From NCBI GenBank assembly GCA_963748105.1, contig CAVVHP010000015.1:29847-93846 (forward strand): 64,000 bases of DNA. Direction: 5' to 3'. Positions within the stretch are counted from its first letter, which is position 1. The number at the start of each line of letters is the position of its first letter. Source of the stretch: JAKAGZ01 sp963748105 (GTDB taxonomy: Bacteria > Bacteroidota > Ignavibacteria > Ignavibacteriales > Ignavibacteriaceae). This document shows, one piece after another, positions 28,001-36,403 of the stretch. Below the pieces are notes generated by a model that was not told the origin of the DNA, made no database searches, and worked only from the letters and a program-made list of their open reading frames with translations. The position numbers and the translations under genes are program-made.

Positions 28001-28327
28001 TACACCGTTTGTAAAGTAGCCTGCTGCAACATCCATTTGCCGGTTTCCGCTTACACCTGCTGCAGTATCTTGATGAAACTGAGTCCCCGAAAGCCGCTGA
28101 TTTGCAGCCTGAGCACTATCTTTCAAAAAATATTTGTAAATCTTCTGCCTGCTTACCAACCCTGACCCGCCATTATCTTGTTGGCTCCACAACATAAAAA
28201 TATTTTTACTTTGTACATGTATAGGAGCCTTCCAGTGAATGGGATCATTCTGTTGCGCAAGAATAAATACGCAAAAGATAAAAGAAAATAGAACGCAAAA
28301 AAAAGTCTTGAAAAGTAATGTTCTCAT
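25079..28327 (-). CDS. Large secreted FG-GAP protein with T9SS sorting domain
   Basis: A 1082-residue secreted protein (signal ending FILAQ). Residues about 90-450 hold FG-GAP/VCBS propeller repeats with calcium-binding loops such as DLNGDGKDE, DLNGDARDE and DLNYDGSDD. A middle section (about 540-800) is rich in alternating Ser/Thr (VGASVSASIATNFEIKVEE, SIDTSTTQKT) with aromatic patches. Then a CARDB-like Ig domain (about 865-965) and a C-terminal T9SS domain starting YQSYPNPFNPTTTIEYS and ending QTKKMILLK. It should be exported through the outer membrane by the type IX system and kept on the surface or released. Function unknown; surface binding is likely. It is a single gene with its own terminator. 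Confidence 0.88.
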   Translation of the reverse strand: MRTLLFKTFFCVLFSFIFCVFILAQQNDPIHWKAPIHVQSKNIFMLWSQQDNGGSGLVSRQKIYKYFLKDSAQAANQRLSGTQFHQDTAAGVSGNRQMDVAAGYFTNGVYENVVAAWEGPGQSIQLMIPHFDTTANAWSESSELTIPGPVVASGAQQRGRIYVRTGDFLGIGKDQFVLAFQGADSTIHLQVYNVDSNLVPHLIAAINDEKLLPSPIDLARFSITTGDLNGDGKDEIVLDWIKQNYNGLNKWALYTKVYDISGSSILPKARSIIFEEPTNYSIQAPNFGITVGQFKKNGENQVGIVCAANEQGGNNAYIFLYMLEATPDLSMLTYDPSTRDSVQIGTSGSINDFSIASGDLNGDARDELVYDLNGTIYVYSTDDFLNLTYRLSLNGLSSGAEDELLSFDFLKIGDLNYDGSDDIVIEKDIYGNGSNHWIGLTVYSISQNLASHSIFATIETDTSTDNGANSYYTYALALGNFDGTRLTIGRPNHTVENNIVQPLVVLNTPPIHFDMLNGIKYDLSDSFSGNTPSFYSTYETQQSSSTELKSHTHKDVSDAAGINLSGNVGETIQVAAEPLGVGASVSASIATNFEIKVEETWGHSYSIDTSTTQKTLLDIGVTAKGDDQIYATTSSYDIWTYPVYIGNDTTSIVNYINFTSPIKTVGAWFPSKTYATNFYIPNHQVGNILSYFPSDSAMNNPDIDSSIVSLTQSQGLPISGQSGSKWDLDYSKYDQSSLDTTWNSGWDINYNFGAPAFSSVGNNAHFTTTTTTIMSGFDLRATFGTLVDSLGNVAAYTVFPYAYRSKDGAIVINYAVDPVIAPPGQPQSWWQLEYGKYSDPTFILPWFYDLQKGILLTENAKRYQTTDIFFNNYSPQTGDTVSITARVRNFSLLDTPAQVTVKFYIGDPDSGGTVITGINGVDSTTTTSFIKERGWTDATMKWIVPPGLQQYPRIYAVLDPQNLIKEIHEENNKGFAVLGIPSQVTGLATTANVVPKNYILYQSYPNPFNPTTTIEYSIPNTNLVNITVYDILGRQVRELINKVQSPGKHQVLFNASNLASGIYFYQIHAGNFFQTKKMILLK

Positions 28328-28819
28328 ATTACCTCTCTTAGTTTTTAATTATTTGCTATTAGAACAAATCCTATAATTTATAGACTACCCTAATTTCGCT
28401 TTCCCGGGGATTTCTTAATATTTTATATAACAGAGTATTACTGAACTGATCATTTATGAACTGGCTACTATTGTGTGTGTTTATAACGTAAACAAATAAT
28501 TAGGATTAGGCAATAAGAAATTTTGAGCTAAATATACAAACCCCAAATATCATATAAAGGTTCCCTTTCTACATATAAGGTAAATTAAATATCAAACTTG
28601 ACCATCCCCCAAATCCCTTTTATTATTATAGGGCACACATAATTCAAAACTTTCTACAATTCTTTGTTTCAAGCATTTGTTTGTTTTTTTACCCTCAATA
28701 TCACTGGTATAAAGTTCTAATAAAGTGAGTAGAGCGCTTAAAATTTATAGATCTTAATATTGAATTTATATTCCGGTAGGTCTAGCTTTAAGAAGTTCTG
28801 AATCTCATAGGAGGTAAAT
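28328..28819. other. Gene-free AT-rich stretch
   Basis: I see no gene. The right end (28772-28857) is one member of the 86-nt repeat that also occurs at 24803-24888. The rest is AT-rich without clear repeats or structures. Confidence 0.5.
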
Positions 28820-28843
28820 AAAAAAGCCCTGATAATCAGGGCT
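28820..28843 (-). terminator. Terminator of tRNA-Asn
   Basis: On the minus strand AGCCCTGA-TTA-TCAGGGCT followed by TTTTTT, 10 nt after the tRNA end. Confidence 0.85.
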
Positions 28844-28853
28844 AAGACAATTG

Positions 28854-28925
<72 letters not shown>

Positions 28926-29029
28926 ATTTCTCTCTAAATCAGAGAAAACAAAATTACTGACTGCAATGTTCTTTGTCAAGCTATATGGGAATCAAAATTT
29001 CCGTTTTTCAACAAAAAACAGACAAATAA

Positions 29030-31171
29030 TTAAATATCCACTCCCATTTCCCTGATAATATTATCTGCACCACTGACTTTCTGAGCAATCCATAATACAT
29101 AACGAATATCTACACCAAGCGAGCGGCTGTAATCCTTGCTATAGACAAAATCATTTACAGTCGCCTCAAAAGGCCTGTCGAAGTTAACACCTATTAATTC
29201 ACCGTATGCATTCATTATCGGGCTGCCGGAATTTCCGCCGCTTGTATCTGTGTTATATAATATTGCTACCGGTACATCATCAAGTTCTTTACTTTTAAAT
29301 ATTCCGAAATCTCTTTTTGCATAAAGGTCACGAATTATCTGTGGAATTTTATAATCGCCTTCATCTTTTCCTTTTTCCACAACACCCTTTAAAGTTGTAA
29401 TCGGTGAATAATAAACAGCGTCTGCCGGAGAATATCCTTTAATGTATCCGTAGGTTAATCTCAGTGTTCCATTAGCGTCAGGGATAAAAGATTTATTCAT
29501 CCAAATTCTTTTTACTTCCATAAACTTTGCAAGAAGAATATTCAGCTTACTGGAGATCACTTCCCGTTTGGCATTTTCCTGGTTTTCAAGTTTTTTCAAA
29601 CCGGCAACAAACTTAATCATTGGATCATTCAACTTGTCAATTTCTTCAGATGTCCCATCAAATAATTTTGAAAATTTATCGTGATTTTCAACTATTGATT
29701 TATCATAAATATTATTTACAAAATCGTCCGCTGAATTTATTTCATTGAAAAGTGGAATATTCTTAAACTCTGAAAATTCTTTAGCGTCTCCAATCATTTT
29801 TGCTGCAATTTTTCTTTCTACATCCGGGTAATAATTCCGGTACGATGCTTCAAATTGCCCTTTAATTCTATTTAATGTTTTTGAATTATCCTTTTGAGCT
29901 TTCGCTTCCTGGTAATCGAGCAACAAACCGGCAGCATGCACCATTGAAAGATTCCTGTCCAGCATCCAGTATACAAGAGGCCTTCTGCCTGAATTCAGTA
30001 TTTCAGAATAAACGTTATTAATTTCTGCTAATACATTTCCATATTTTTCTTTCAGCTCAGGATTCGAATCAATAAAAGCCTGAAGATTTTTTTCTTCCTG
30101 TTTTTTCATTTCTACAAGATTCAGTCTTGCAAGGCCGACAAGCTTACCACGGTAATTTTTTTCTACATTCGCCAGGCCCTTTATTCTTGATGAAACATTC
30201 AGAGCTATTTCCGGATTGTTTTTTCCTTTTTCCAGCAAACGGTCAATTATCCATCCAAATAATTTAGATATATACGGCAGCTGGTATTCCTGCTGAAATA
30301 CTAAAAAGCCAGATGGCTGATGTTTGAAAGTTCTGCCCGGGTAACCGAGAAGAAAAACAAAGTCACCGTCTTTTACTCCATTTGGATTTACTTTTAAATG
30401 TTTCTTTGGATGATAAGGTACATTGTCTATTGAATAAGGTTTAGAACTGCCGTCGGGCGCAACGTAAGCACGCATAAAAGAAAAATCACCCGTGTGGCGC
30501 GGCCAAACCCAGTTATCCGACTCTCCACCAAACTCACCAATCGCCCTCGGTGGTACATAAACAAGTCTTACATCTCTAATCACTTTATATCTGAAAAGAA
30601 CATATGACTGCCCGGTAAACATTTCGGAAACTCTTGCCTGTATAGTGGAATCTTTTTCTTCTTCCCTCGCTACAATTTCATCTATTTTTTTTGATATAGC
30701 TTCGGCACGAACATTAATATCCTTTTCTTCAGAAGCTGCCTGCAAAACTTCGGCAGAAACATCTTTGTAGGACTCTGTAATTCTGCAGGTGAGACCCGTA
30801 GCAGAAATTTCCATTCCCCTTGTCTTTGCAAGGAAGCCGTTCTCGAGGTAATTATTCTCTACTGTGCTAGCTCTTTGTACTGCACCAAATGCGCAGTGAT
30901 GATTTGTGATTATCAGTCCATCAGCTGATACGAAAGAACCTGTACAACCGCCAACATTTACAAGTGCATCAACAAGGCTAACGCCATCAGGGTTATAGAC
31001 ATCATCAATATTTATTTTTAATCCGGCGTTTTTAAGATCAAGTTTCCTGATCTCGCTCAGAGGATACATTCCCTCGTCCGGCCTGAACGGTATCATAGCG
31101 AGAACCATAATTGATATTGCCGCAATCAGCGTAAAGAATACTTTCTTCCTGTTATGAACGTAAAACTTCAT
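29030..31171 (-). CDS. S46 family dipeptidyl-peptidase, DPP11-like
   Basis: A 713-residue protein, the normal size for S46 peptidases (DPP7/DPP11), which cut dipeptides from peptide N-termini in the periplasm. It has an N-terminal signal, the catalytic histidine in TNHHCAFGAV, the acidic residue in GGESDNWVWPRHTGDF and the catalytic serine in DTSGGNSGSPIM. Counting 18 residues on from that serine gives Arg in GVNFDR, the position that is Arg in DPP11 (Asp/Glu preference) and Gly in DPP7 (hydrophobic preference). It therefore probably releases acidic dipeptides. A GAAGGT ribosome site is present. It is a single gene after the ccm terminator. Confidence 0.93.
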   Translation of the reverse strand: MKFYVHNRKKVFFTLIAAISIMVLAMIPFRPDEGMYPLSEIRKLDLKNAGLKINIDDVYNPDGVSLVDALVNVGGCTGSFVSADGLIITNHHCAFGAVQRASTVENNYLENGFLAKTRGMEISATGLTCRITESYKDVSAEVLQAASEEKDINVRAEAISKKIDEIVAREEEKDSTIQARVSEMFTGQSYVLFRYKVIRDVRLVYVPPRAIGEFGGESDNWVWPRHTGDFSFMRAYVAPDGSSKPYSIDNVPYHPKKHLKVNPNGVKDGDFVFLLGYPGRTFKHQPSGFLVFQQEYQLPYISKLFGWIIDRLLEKGKNNPEIALNVSSRIKGLANVEKNYRGKLVGLARLNLVEMKKQEEKNLQAFIDSNPELKEKYGNVLAEINNVYSEILNSGRRPLVYWMLDRNLSMVHAAGLLLDYQEAKAQKDNSKTLNRIKGQFEASYRNYYPDVERKIAAKMIGDAKEFSEFKNIPLFNEINSADDFVNNIYDKSIVENHDKFSKLFDGTSEEIDKLNDPMIKFVAGLKKLENQENAKREVISSKLNILLAKFMEVKRIWMNKSFIPDANGTLRLTYGYIKGYSPADAVYYSPITTLKGVVEKGKDEGDYKIPQIIRDLYAKRDFGIFKSKELDDVPVAILYNTDTSGGNSGSPIMNAYGELIGVNFDRPFEATVNDFVYSKDYSRSLGVDIRYVLWIAQKVSGADNIIREMGVDI

Positions 31172-31269
31172 AATAATTACCTTCTTTTGTTTTTGTGGAC
31201 TTTCCCCCGGGAAAGATACCGGAATTTACAATATTTATTTCAATTGCTAAACAAAAATGTGACGAGCGC

Positions 31270-31300
31270 AAAAAAAATGCCCGGAAAACCGGGCATTTTT
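31270..31300 (-). terminator. Terminator of the ccm operon
   Basis: AAATGCCCGG-TTTT-CCGGGCATTT with a long T-run on the minus strand, starting 22 nt after the ccmF stop. It separates the ccm operon from the S46 gene. Confidence 0.9.
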
Positions 31301-31321
31301 AAATACAGATATTTTAACCAA

Positions 31322-33706
31322 TCAAACCAAAGATTCTTTTAACCTTCTTCCGACCGATACAAAAAACCCTAATACCATAATTAAAACACCAATCCACACA
31401 AGACTTATAAATGGTTTTATACTTGCCTGAATTGAAAGGACCTCTTTTGGCGGAGCTTTTGGTGCATCATCAACTAATTTTGAAAGCACCATGTCAGCTT
31501 TTTCGCTGGTCGGATCAATCTTTTTGATTTCTATTTTCAAATTCGCATCTTTAACCTCTGCAGGGACATATGTAAAGTTGCCCATGCTTCCCTTTATTTT
31601 CGGCTCAACCTTATACGTTTTTCCACCTTTGGAAACAACGAGCTTCGGTCCCATTTCTATATCGCCGCCGCTGGTCATTTTTGTAACGTCCGGGCGATCA
31701 AAACTTTCGTATTGAATCTGGTAACCTTCGTAATCTATATTCTGCCCAACTGCCAGTGAAACAGTCTTACCGGTTTCGCCGTTCCCTTCATCATAACCAA
31801 CAGGCGAGATATAAAGATCTTTTGTAAGGCCAACTTTAATAGCAGGCTCTCTCATCAGGCTGTTATTATAAGATGCGATATACATTACCGGATTAATATA
31901 ATATTCCTGTCCGTCTTTGTTCATATGAATATTAAATTCATATTTTTTGCCGTTTTCAATTGGTGACCAGCCTGTAAATGTCATCTTATAACCAAACGCT
32001 TCTTTTGTCTGCCCTTTTATCAGGTCTATATCCTGTTCCTGGCTGTAAATTGCTGAACCGATGATTCCTAGTACAAGGACAGCAATACCGATGTGTGCTA
32101 CATAAGCGCCAAGCATTTTCATATTGCCGCGAATAATTTTCACAGCTATTTCAAGATTAACAAAGAGTGAAAATGAGATTGCAAGAATCATCAGGATAAC
32201 CATAAGATTAGTTATCCCGGCAAACACGCACACTATAATTGTAAATAATAAAGTAGCGGAAATTGGAAAAACGGATTTTTTAAGCAGGTCTTTCCCTTTC
32301 GAATGTTTCCATTTAAGGAGTAAACTTAACCCGTTTAACAGTCCTATTATAATAACAATCGGCAACTGCATCTCGTTATAAAATGTAGTCTCAACTGCGT
32401 GGCTTACAAGAGGTGCTGAAGTTCCGACAAAAACAATAATTGCAGAAGCACAAAGAACAACTGCCGCCGTAAACAAAGCGAGTTCTCTTGATAATAAACT
32501 TTCCCCGGTTTCTATATTTTTACTTAAATCTTTCCACCTGTAAATCAGCATACCGAAACCGAGAATAAAGAAGGCGCTGATAAAAATAACCAGGAATAAA
32601 TAAACCAGCATTCCGGGATCAACAAATGAGTGAACAGAAGCATCTCCGAGCACACCGCTTCTTGTAAGGAATGTAGCATACAAAACGAGAATATATGTCA
32701 GCAAACAGAGGATAAGATTTGTTTTTGCAAATTTTCCTGTACCACCTTTTGACTGGCTTTTTCTTTGAACCAGTAAGGTGTGGACAGAAGCTACGCCAAT
32801 AATCCACGGAATAAGGCTTGAATTTTCTACAGGATCCCATGCCCAGTAACCACCCCATCCGAGCATTTCATAAGCCCAGTATCCGCCGAGCATAATTCCG
32901 AGTCCGAGAATTCCCGCCCCGGCTAATACCCATGGGAAGGATTGTTTAACCCAGTCCCTGTAATCGTTTTTCATCATTGCGGCCATTGCGAAAGCAAACG
33001 GAACAGTGGACATTGAAAAACCGGTAAACAATATCGGAGGGTGAATCTGCATCCAGAAATTAAGCAGCTGCGGATTCAATCCTTTACCGTTAACAATAAA
33101 TTGGTTAACTGAAATACCAGCTGAAGTAAGTGATGCATGAAGATTGGCCGTCATTTTAACAAATTGTTGTTTTGTCTGCCCGTCGCTGTAAATAAAATTT
33201 TGTAGAAACGGCAGCGAAAGCATCGCCGAATTTACATTTTTAACATCGACAAATGTCGGATCAGCCCAGATAAAAGCGAATGGATTCTTAAACATAGGTG
33301 AAACCATCACAAGCAGAAAAGTGGTCGCCAGTGTAAACACTGCCATTACTCTTGGTTCAAGATCGCCGCGTTTGGAGCTGTATGATTGTAGAACAATACC
33401 TATAATAGATGAAAGCAGCAGCCAGAGCATAAAGCTTCCTTCCTGTCCGCCCCAGAAAGTAGAAAGCAGAAATCCCAGGGAAAGATCATTACTGCTGTAA
33501 TCATATACATATTTGTATTCATAAGAATGTGTAAGAATTGCGTGCCACAAAAGGGCTGCCCCAACTATTACCAGCATTGCCATAGCATGGTAAGCGACTC
33601 TTCCGTAATTAAGCGTATTTTTATAACCACGGTAATTCAAAAAGAACATTACCATAGCAATAATACTGCTTAATAAGGCAAGAGATAATACGATACTTCC
33701 TATCAT
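31322..33706 (-). CDS. ccmF: Cytochrome c haem lyase subunit CcmF
   Basis: A 794-residue membrane protein of the CcmF/NrfE family that, with CcmH, attaches haem to apocytochrome c on the outer face of the inner membrane. It has about 15 membrane helices; the haem-handling WWD loop reads WGGYWAWDPVENSSLIPW (about residue 275), followed by the helix ASVHTLLVQRKS. The soluble loop between the last helices (about 580-755) is the usual periplasmic domain. It is the last gene of the block ccmABCDEF and is 79 nt downstream of ccmE; a 7-bp inverted repeat AACCCGG/CCGGGTT lies in that gap. CcmG and CcmH are not in the window. Confidence 0.95.
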   Translation of the reverse strand: MIGSIVLSLALLSSIIAMVMFFLNYRGYKNTLNYGRVAYHAMAMLVIVGAALLWHAILTHSYEYKYVYDYSSNDLSLGFLLSTFWGGQEGSFMLWLLLSSIIGIVLQSYSSKRGDLEPRVMAVFTLATTFLLVMVSPMFKNPFAFIWADPTFVDVKNVNSAMLSLPFLQNFIYSDGQTKQQFVKMTANLHASLTSAGISVNQFIVNGKGLNPQLLNFWMQIHPPILFTGFSMSTVPFAFAMAAMMKNDYRDWVKQSFPWVLAGAGILGLGIMLGGYWAYEMLGWGGYWAWDPVENSSLIPWIIGVASVHTLLVQRKSQSKGGTGKFAKTNLILCLLTYILVLYATFLTRSGVLGDASVHSFVDPGMLVYLFLVIFISAFFILGFGMLIYRWKDLSKNIETGESLLSRELALFTAAVVLCASAIIVFVGTSAPLVSHAVETTFYNEMQLPIVIIIGLLNGLSLLLKWKHSKGKDLLKKSVFPISATLLFTIIVCVFAGITNLMVILMILAISFSLFVNLEIAVKIIRGNMKMLGAYVAHIGIAVLVLGIIGSAIYSQEQDIDLIKGQTKEAFGYKMTFTGWSPIENGKKYEFNIHMNKDGQEYYINPVMYIASYNNSLMREPAIKVGLTKDLYISPVGYDEGNGETGKTVSLAVGQNIDYEGYQIQYESFDRPDVTKMTSGGDIEMGPKLVVSKGGKTYKVEPKIKGSMGNFTYVPAEVKDANLKIEIKKIDPTSEKADMVLSKLVDDAPKAPPKEVLSIQASIKPFISLVWIGVLIMVLGFFVSVGRRLKESLV

Positions 33707-33785
33707 CTGATCCTCATATTTTCATAATTTAAATAGATAACCCGGTTCCGTAAGCAACAAAATTCCGGGTTGAAATGATCTAGGC

Positions 33786-34175
33786 TTACAGACCGGACGT
33801 TTTTACGTTTTCACCTTCATACTTGCTCGGACATTTAGTTAAAATGTCTTTTGCGTGAAAATAACCATTTTCATATTTACCGGTTACAACAACACTTCTG
33901 GCAGATTCAAAGTTATTCGGAATAGTTCCGTTATAAATAACCTTCATCTCGGTTCCATTCTCATCCTGCAGATAAAAAGAAAAAGTTCTTTTTTCTTTAT
34001 TTATTTCATAATTTTTATCTTTTACCCAGCTTCCGGTTGCTTTAACAGTTTTATCTTTTGTCATAACTTTCTGGAAATTGCTTTCATACTGAATATTACT
34101 CTGTGTGAAAAGATACCCCATCAAACCGAGAAAAATCACAATAATGGCTCCGCCGAATATATATTTATTTTTCAT
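33786..34175 (-). CDS. ccmE: Haem chaperone CcmE, CxxxY type
   Basis: A 129-residue protein from the ATG at 34175, chosen because AAAGGAGAACGA lies right before it; a longer reading to 34202 would lack this. It has one N-terminal membrane anchor (about 3-21) and an OB-fold domain. CcmE holds haem covalently and hands it to CcmF. In Escherichia coli the haem is bound by His in HxxxY; here the same place reads LTKCPSKYEG, so cysteine takes the histidine's role. This CxxxY form is known from archaea and some bacteria such as Desulfovibrio. The gene overlaps ccmD by 11 nt. Confidence 0.95.
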   Translation of the reverse strand: MKNKYIFGGAIIVIFLGLMGYLFTQSNIQYESNFQKVMTKDKTVKATGSWVKDKNYEINKEKRTFSFYLQDENGTEMKVIYNGTIPNNFESARSVVVTGKYENGYFHAKDILTKCPSKYEGENVKTSGL

Positions 34176-34323
34176 TTCGTTCTCCTTTAAGATCCTTTTC
34201 AATAGATTTCATTCTTTTATCAAGATTGTTGAGATAGAAAAATATTCCAACCCAAACTACAAGCACAATAAAAGTTACAATATAAATTGCGTTATCGTGC
34301 AAAAACTGATATAGACCGTCCAA
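34165..34323 (-). CDS. ccmD: Small membrane protein CcmD
   Basis: A 52-residue protein with TTG start at 34323, preceded by GAGGAT, directly after the ccmC stop (2-nt gap). It has one membrane helix (AIYIVTFIVLVVWVGIFFYL) followed by a charged coiled tail (NNLDKRMKSIEKDLKGE). Size, topology and position between ccmC and ccmE are diagnostic for CcmD, which helps release haem-loaded CcmE from the CcmABC complex. Easily missed by gene callers because it is short, starts with TTG and overlaps ccmE. Confidence 0.85.
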   Translation of the reverse strand: MDGLYQFLHDNAIYIVTFIVLVVWVGIFFYLNNLDKRMKSIEKDLKGERNEK

Positions 34324-34325
34324 GA

Positions 34326-35063
34326 TTATCCTCGTGAAATTTGTTTTTGAATTTTGTCTTTATATATCAAAGATTTATACCCCAATTTCCACATCCAGAA
34401 ATAAAGTATAGTAAATGCCGCCAATGAAAGGAAAAATATTAATAACATATTTCCATTCATTTTAAAATCAATTACCGGGCTTGCGCTTTGGACAACCTTT
34501 CCATCAACAATTTCTTCAGAACCCGGATGCAGCCCGAGCATAATTCTAGGCATTACAAATATAAAGAAAGGAACAGTTACAAAGGCAATTATAGAATAAA
34601 CAGCCGACAGGCTTGCACGCTTATCCTCCGATTCAATAGAAGACCGAAGTGCAAACCATGCTCCGTAAATAAGTAAAAGAGCGAAAATACTCGTCTGTCT
34701 CGGATCCCAGCTCCAGTAAGCTCCCCACGCAAATTTAGACCAGATAGATCCGGTTACCGTCGCAAGTATACAAAATACCATTCCAAGCTGTGCAGCCGCA
34801 TAAGATTTTGCATCATCATCAAGATTTTTTTTACGCAAATATTTAATACTGTAAATTGTTGACATCAAAAATGCGATTACCGTCAGCCAGGCAGTTGGAA
34901 CGTGAAAAAAGATGATTTTTGCGTTTTCTTCCAATCCTCTGATCATTGGAAACTGATACCAATGGACAGGATTCTCAACTATGGGAAAAGCTATTCCAGC
35001 CACAGAGACGAAAGCAAGCAACAGAAATAAAAACGTTTTCCAGATAATATCGAAGTTTTTCAT
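34326..35063 (-). CDS. ccmC: Haem transporter subunit CcmC
   Basis: A 245-residue integral membrane protein with six helices. The WWD haem-binding motif reads WGAYWSWDPRQTS (about residues 113-125), and conserved histidines lie in the loops before and after it (FFHVPTAW; GLHPGS). CcmC presents haem to CcmE outside the inner membrane. It is 19 nt after ccmB and 2 nt before ccmD. Confidence 0.95.
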   Translation of the reverse strand: MKNFDIIWKTFLFLLLAFVSVAGIAFPIVENPVHWYQFPMIRGLEENAKIIFFHVPTAWLTVIAFLMSTIYSIKYLRKKNLDDDAKSYAAAQLGMVFCILATVTGSIWSKFAWGAYWSWDPRQTSIFALLLIYGAWFALRSSIESEDKRASLSAVYSIIAFVTVPFFIFVMPRIMLGLHPGSEEIVDGKVVQSASPVIDFKMNGNMLLIFFLSLAAFTILYFWMWKLGYKSLIYKDKIQKQISRG

Positions 35064-35082
35064 AGTTTATGTTTTTGTTTAT

Positions 35083-35748
35083 TTAATCTTTCCAGATAAA
35101 ATCGAATAACATGTAAGATGCGGTAAGCATTATTACATCATAACATAAAATAACGGCTAACAATACCTTTGATTCATCAAATGTTGTGCCAAGCATACAG
35201 TTAGAAGTTAACTCAACAGAAGTTAAAATTAAAGGCAATAATATTGGAAACGAAAGGACCGGATACAATGTTCCCTTCGATCCGGCTTTAGAAATTATTG
35301 CCGCAATAATTGTTGATGATACCGCCAATCCAATGTTAGAAAGTACAAAAGTTAAAAGAAATAAGGCAAAACTTCTAATAACAAATTCCTCGAACAATGC
35401 AGAATATAATATTGCTATCACAATGTTCATTAAAAAGACGAGGATTAAGTTAAACAATAATTTACCTGTAAAAACCGTAGATGGTGATGCTATTAATTGT
35501 AAAGTCAGCGAAGTACCTCTTTCTTCTTCGGAAACAAAAGCCCTGGCAAGGCCAGACATTGCCGAAAAGAAAATAACAACCCAGAATAAACCACCGGTTA
35601 AGCTCTCGGGAATTTTTTCATTACCAATTGAAAAGAGTATTACACTAATTGCAACGATTATAAACATTGCAAGAGAATTAACAGCATAACGTGTTCTTAA
35701 TTCAGAGCGAAAATCTTTCAGATATAATGCAAATGCTTTCGAATTCAT
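35083..35748 (-). CDS. ccmB: ABC transporter permease CcmB
   Basis: A 221-residue permease with six membrane helices. The ATG at 35748 (MNSKAFALYLKDFRSELRTRY) fits the family start; a longer in-frame reading to 35844 would overlap ccmA by 74 nt and adds an unlikely N-terminus. The conserved segment after the second helix, SEEERGTSLTLQLIASPSTVF, matches CcmB, which forms the CcmAB pump that releases holo-CcmE using ATP. Confidence 0.93.
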   Translation of the reverse strand: MNSKAFALYLKDFRSELRTRYAVNSLAMFIIVAISVILFSIGNEKIPESLTGGLFWVVIFFSAMSGLARAFVSEEERGTSLTLQLIASPSTVFTGKLLFNLILVFLMNIVIAILYSALFEEFVIRSFALFLLTFVLSNIGLAVSSTIIAAIISKAGSKGTLYPVLSFPILLPLILTSVELTSNCMLGTTFDESKVLLAVILCYDVIMLTASYMLFDFIWKD

Positions 35749-35770
35749 ATATGAATTAATTTTTCCAATA

Positions 35771-36403
35771 TTATTGTTTAAATTTTTCCAGTAGTATAGT
35801 CTCGCCGCATAACGCAAGATCAGATCTTTCATTTGATGCAACAATTACAATATTCTCTTTCCCTTCTCTTTCTACAATTTTATAAACTGTATTTTTCCCT
35901 TCTTCATCAAGATTGGAAGTCGGCTCATCAAGAATAACAAGATTAGGTGAATGCATCAATGCAAATATAAATTTCATCCGCTGTTTCATTCCCGAAGAAT
36001 ATGTCTTTACAAGATCATCTCTTCTTTCATAAAGGAGAAAATCATTTAACAGGGTTTCAATTTTTCCCTTATTAAATGTAACATCACGAATATGAGCAAA
36101 AAATTCCAGGTTTTCCCAAGCACTAAATTCTTCATATAGTACAAGATACGGTGAAACGAACCCGATATAATTATGAAGTTTTTCAGAGATTATTTCATTG
36201 TTATTATGATTGTGTGTAATTTTTCCTTCAGAGGGTGAACTGAGACCAGCTATAATTTTTACCAGTGTCGATTTACCGGAGCCATTAGGACCTGAAATGC
36301 CATAAACACCATTTTCACTAAATTCAAAATTTATACCACGAAAAATTAATCTCCTGCCAAAATTTTTTGCAACCGAATCAGCTTTAAGAATATAATCACT
36401 CAT
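35771..36403 (-). CDS. ccmA: ABC transporter ATPase CcmA
   Basis: A 210-residue ATPase: Walker A GPNGSGKS at about residue 38, signature YSSGMKQR, Walker B LVILDEPTSNLDEEGK. Short ATPases of this type next to ccmB/ccmC are CcmA, which powers release of haem-loaded CcmE. Its start overlaps the upstream metalloprotease gene by 8 nt, so it is translated in one run with non-cytochrome genes. Confidence 0.93.
   Translation of the reverse strand: MSDYILKADSVAKNFGRRLIFRGINFEFSENGVYGISGPNGSGKSTLVKIIAGLSSPSEGKITHNHNNNEIISEKLHNYIGFVSPYLVLYEEFSAWENLEFFAHIRDVTFNKGKIETLLNDFLLYERRDDLVKTYSSGMKQRMKFIFALMHSPNLVILDEPTSNLDEEGKNTVYKIVEREGKENIVIVASNERSDLALCGETILLEKFKQ

Noticed and set aside
33738..33772. Hairpin between ccmE and ccmF as a terminator
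   Set aside because: Stem of 7 bp with a 22-nt loop and no T-run; an operon-internal processing site or chance is more likely.
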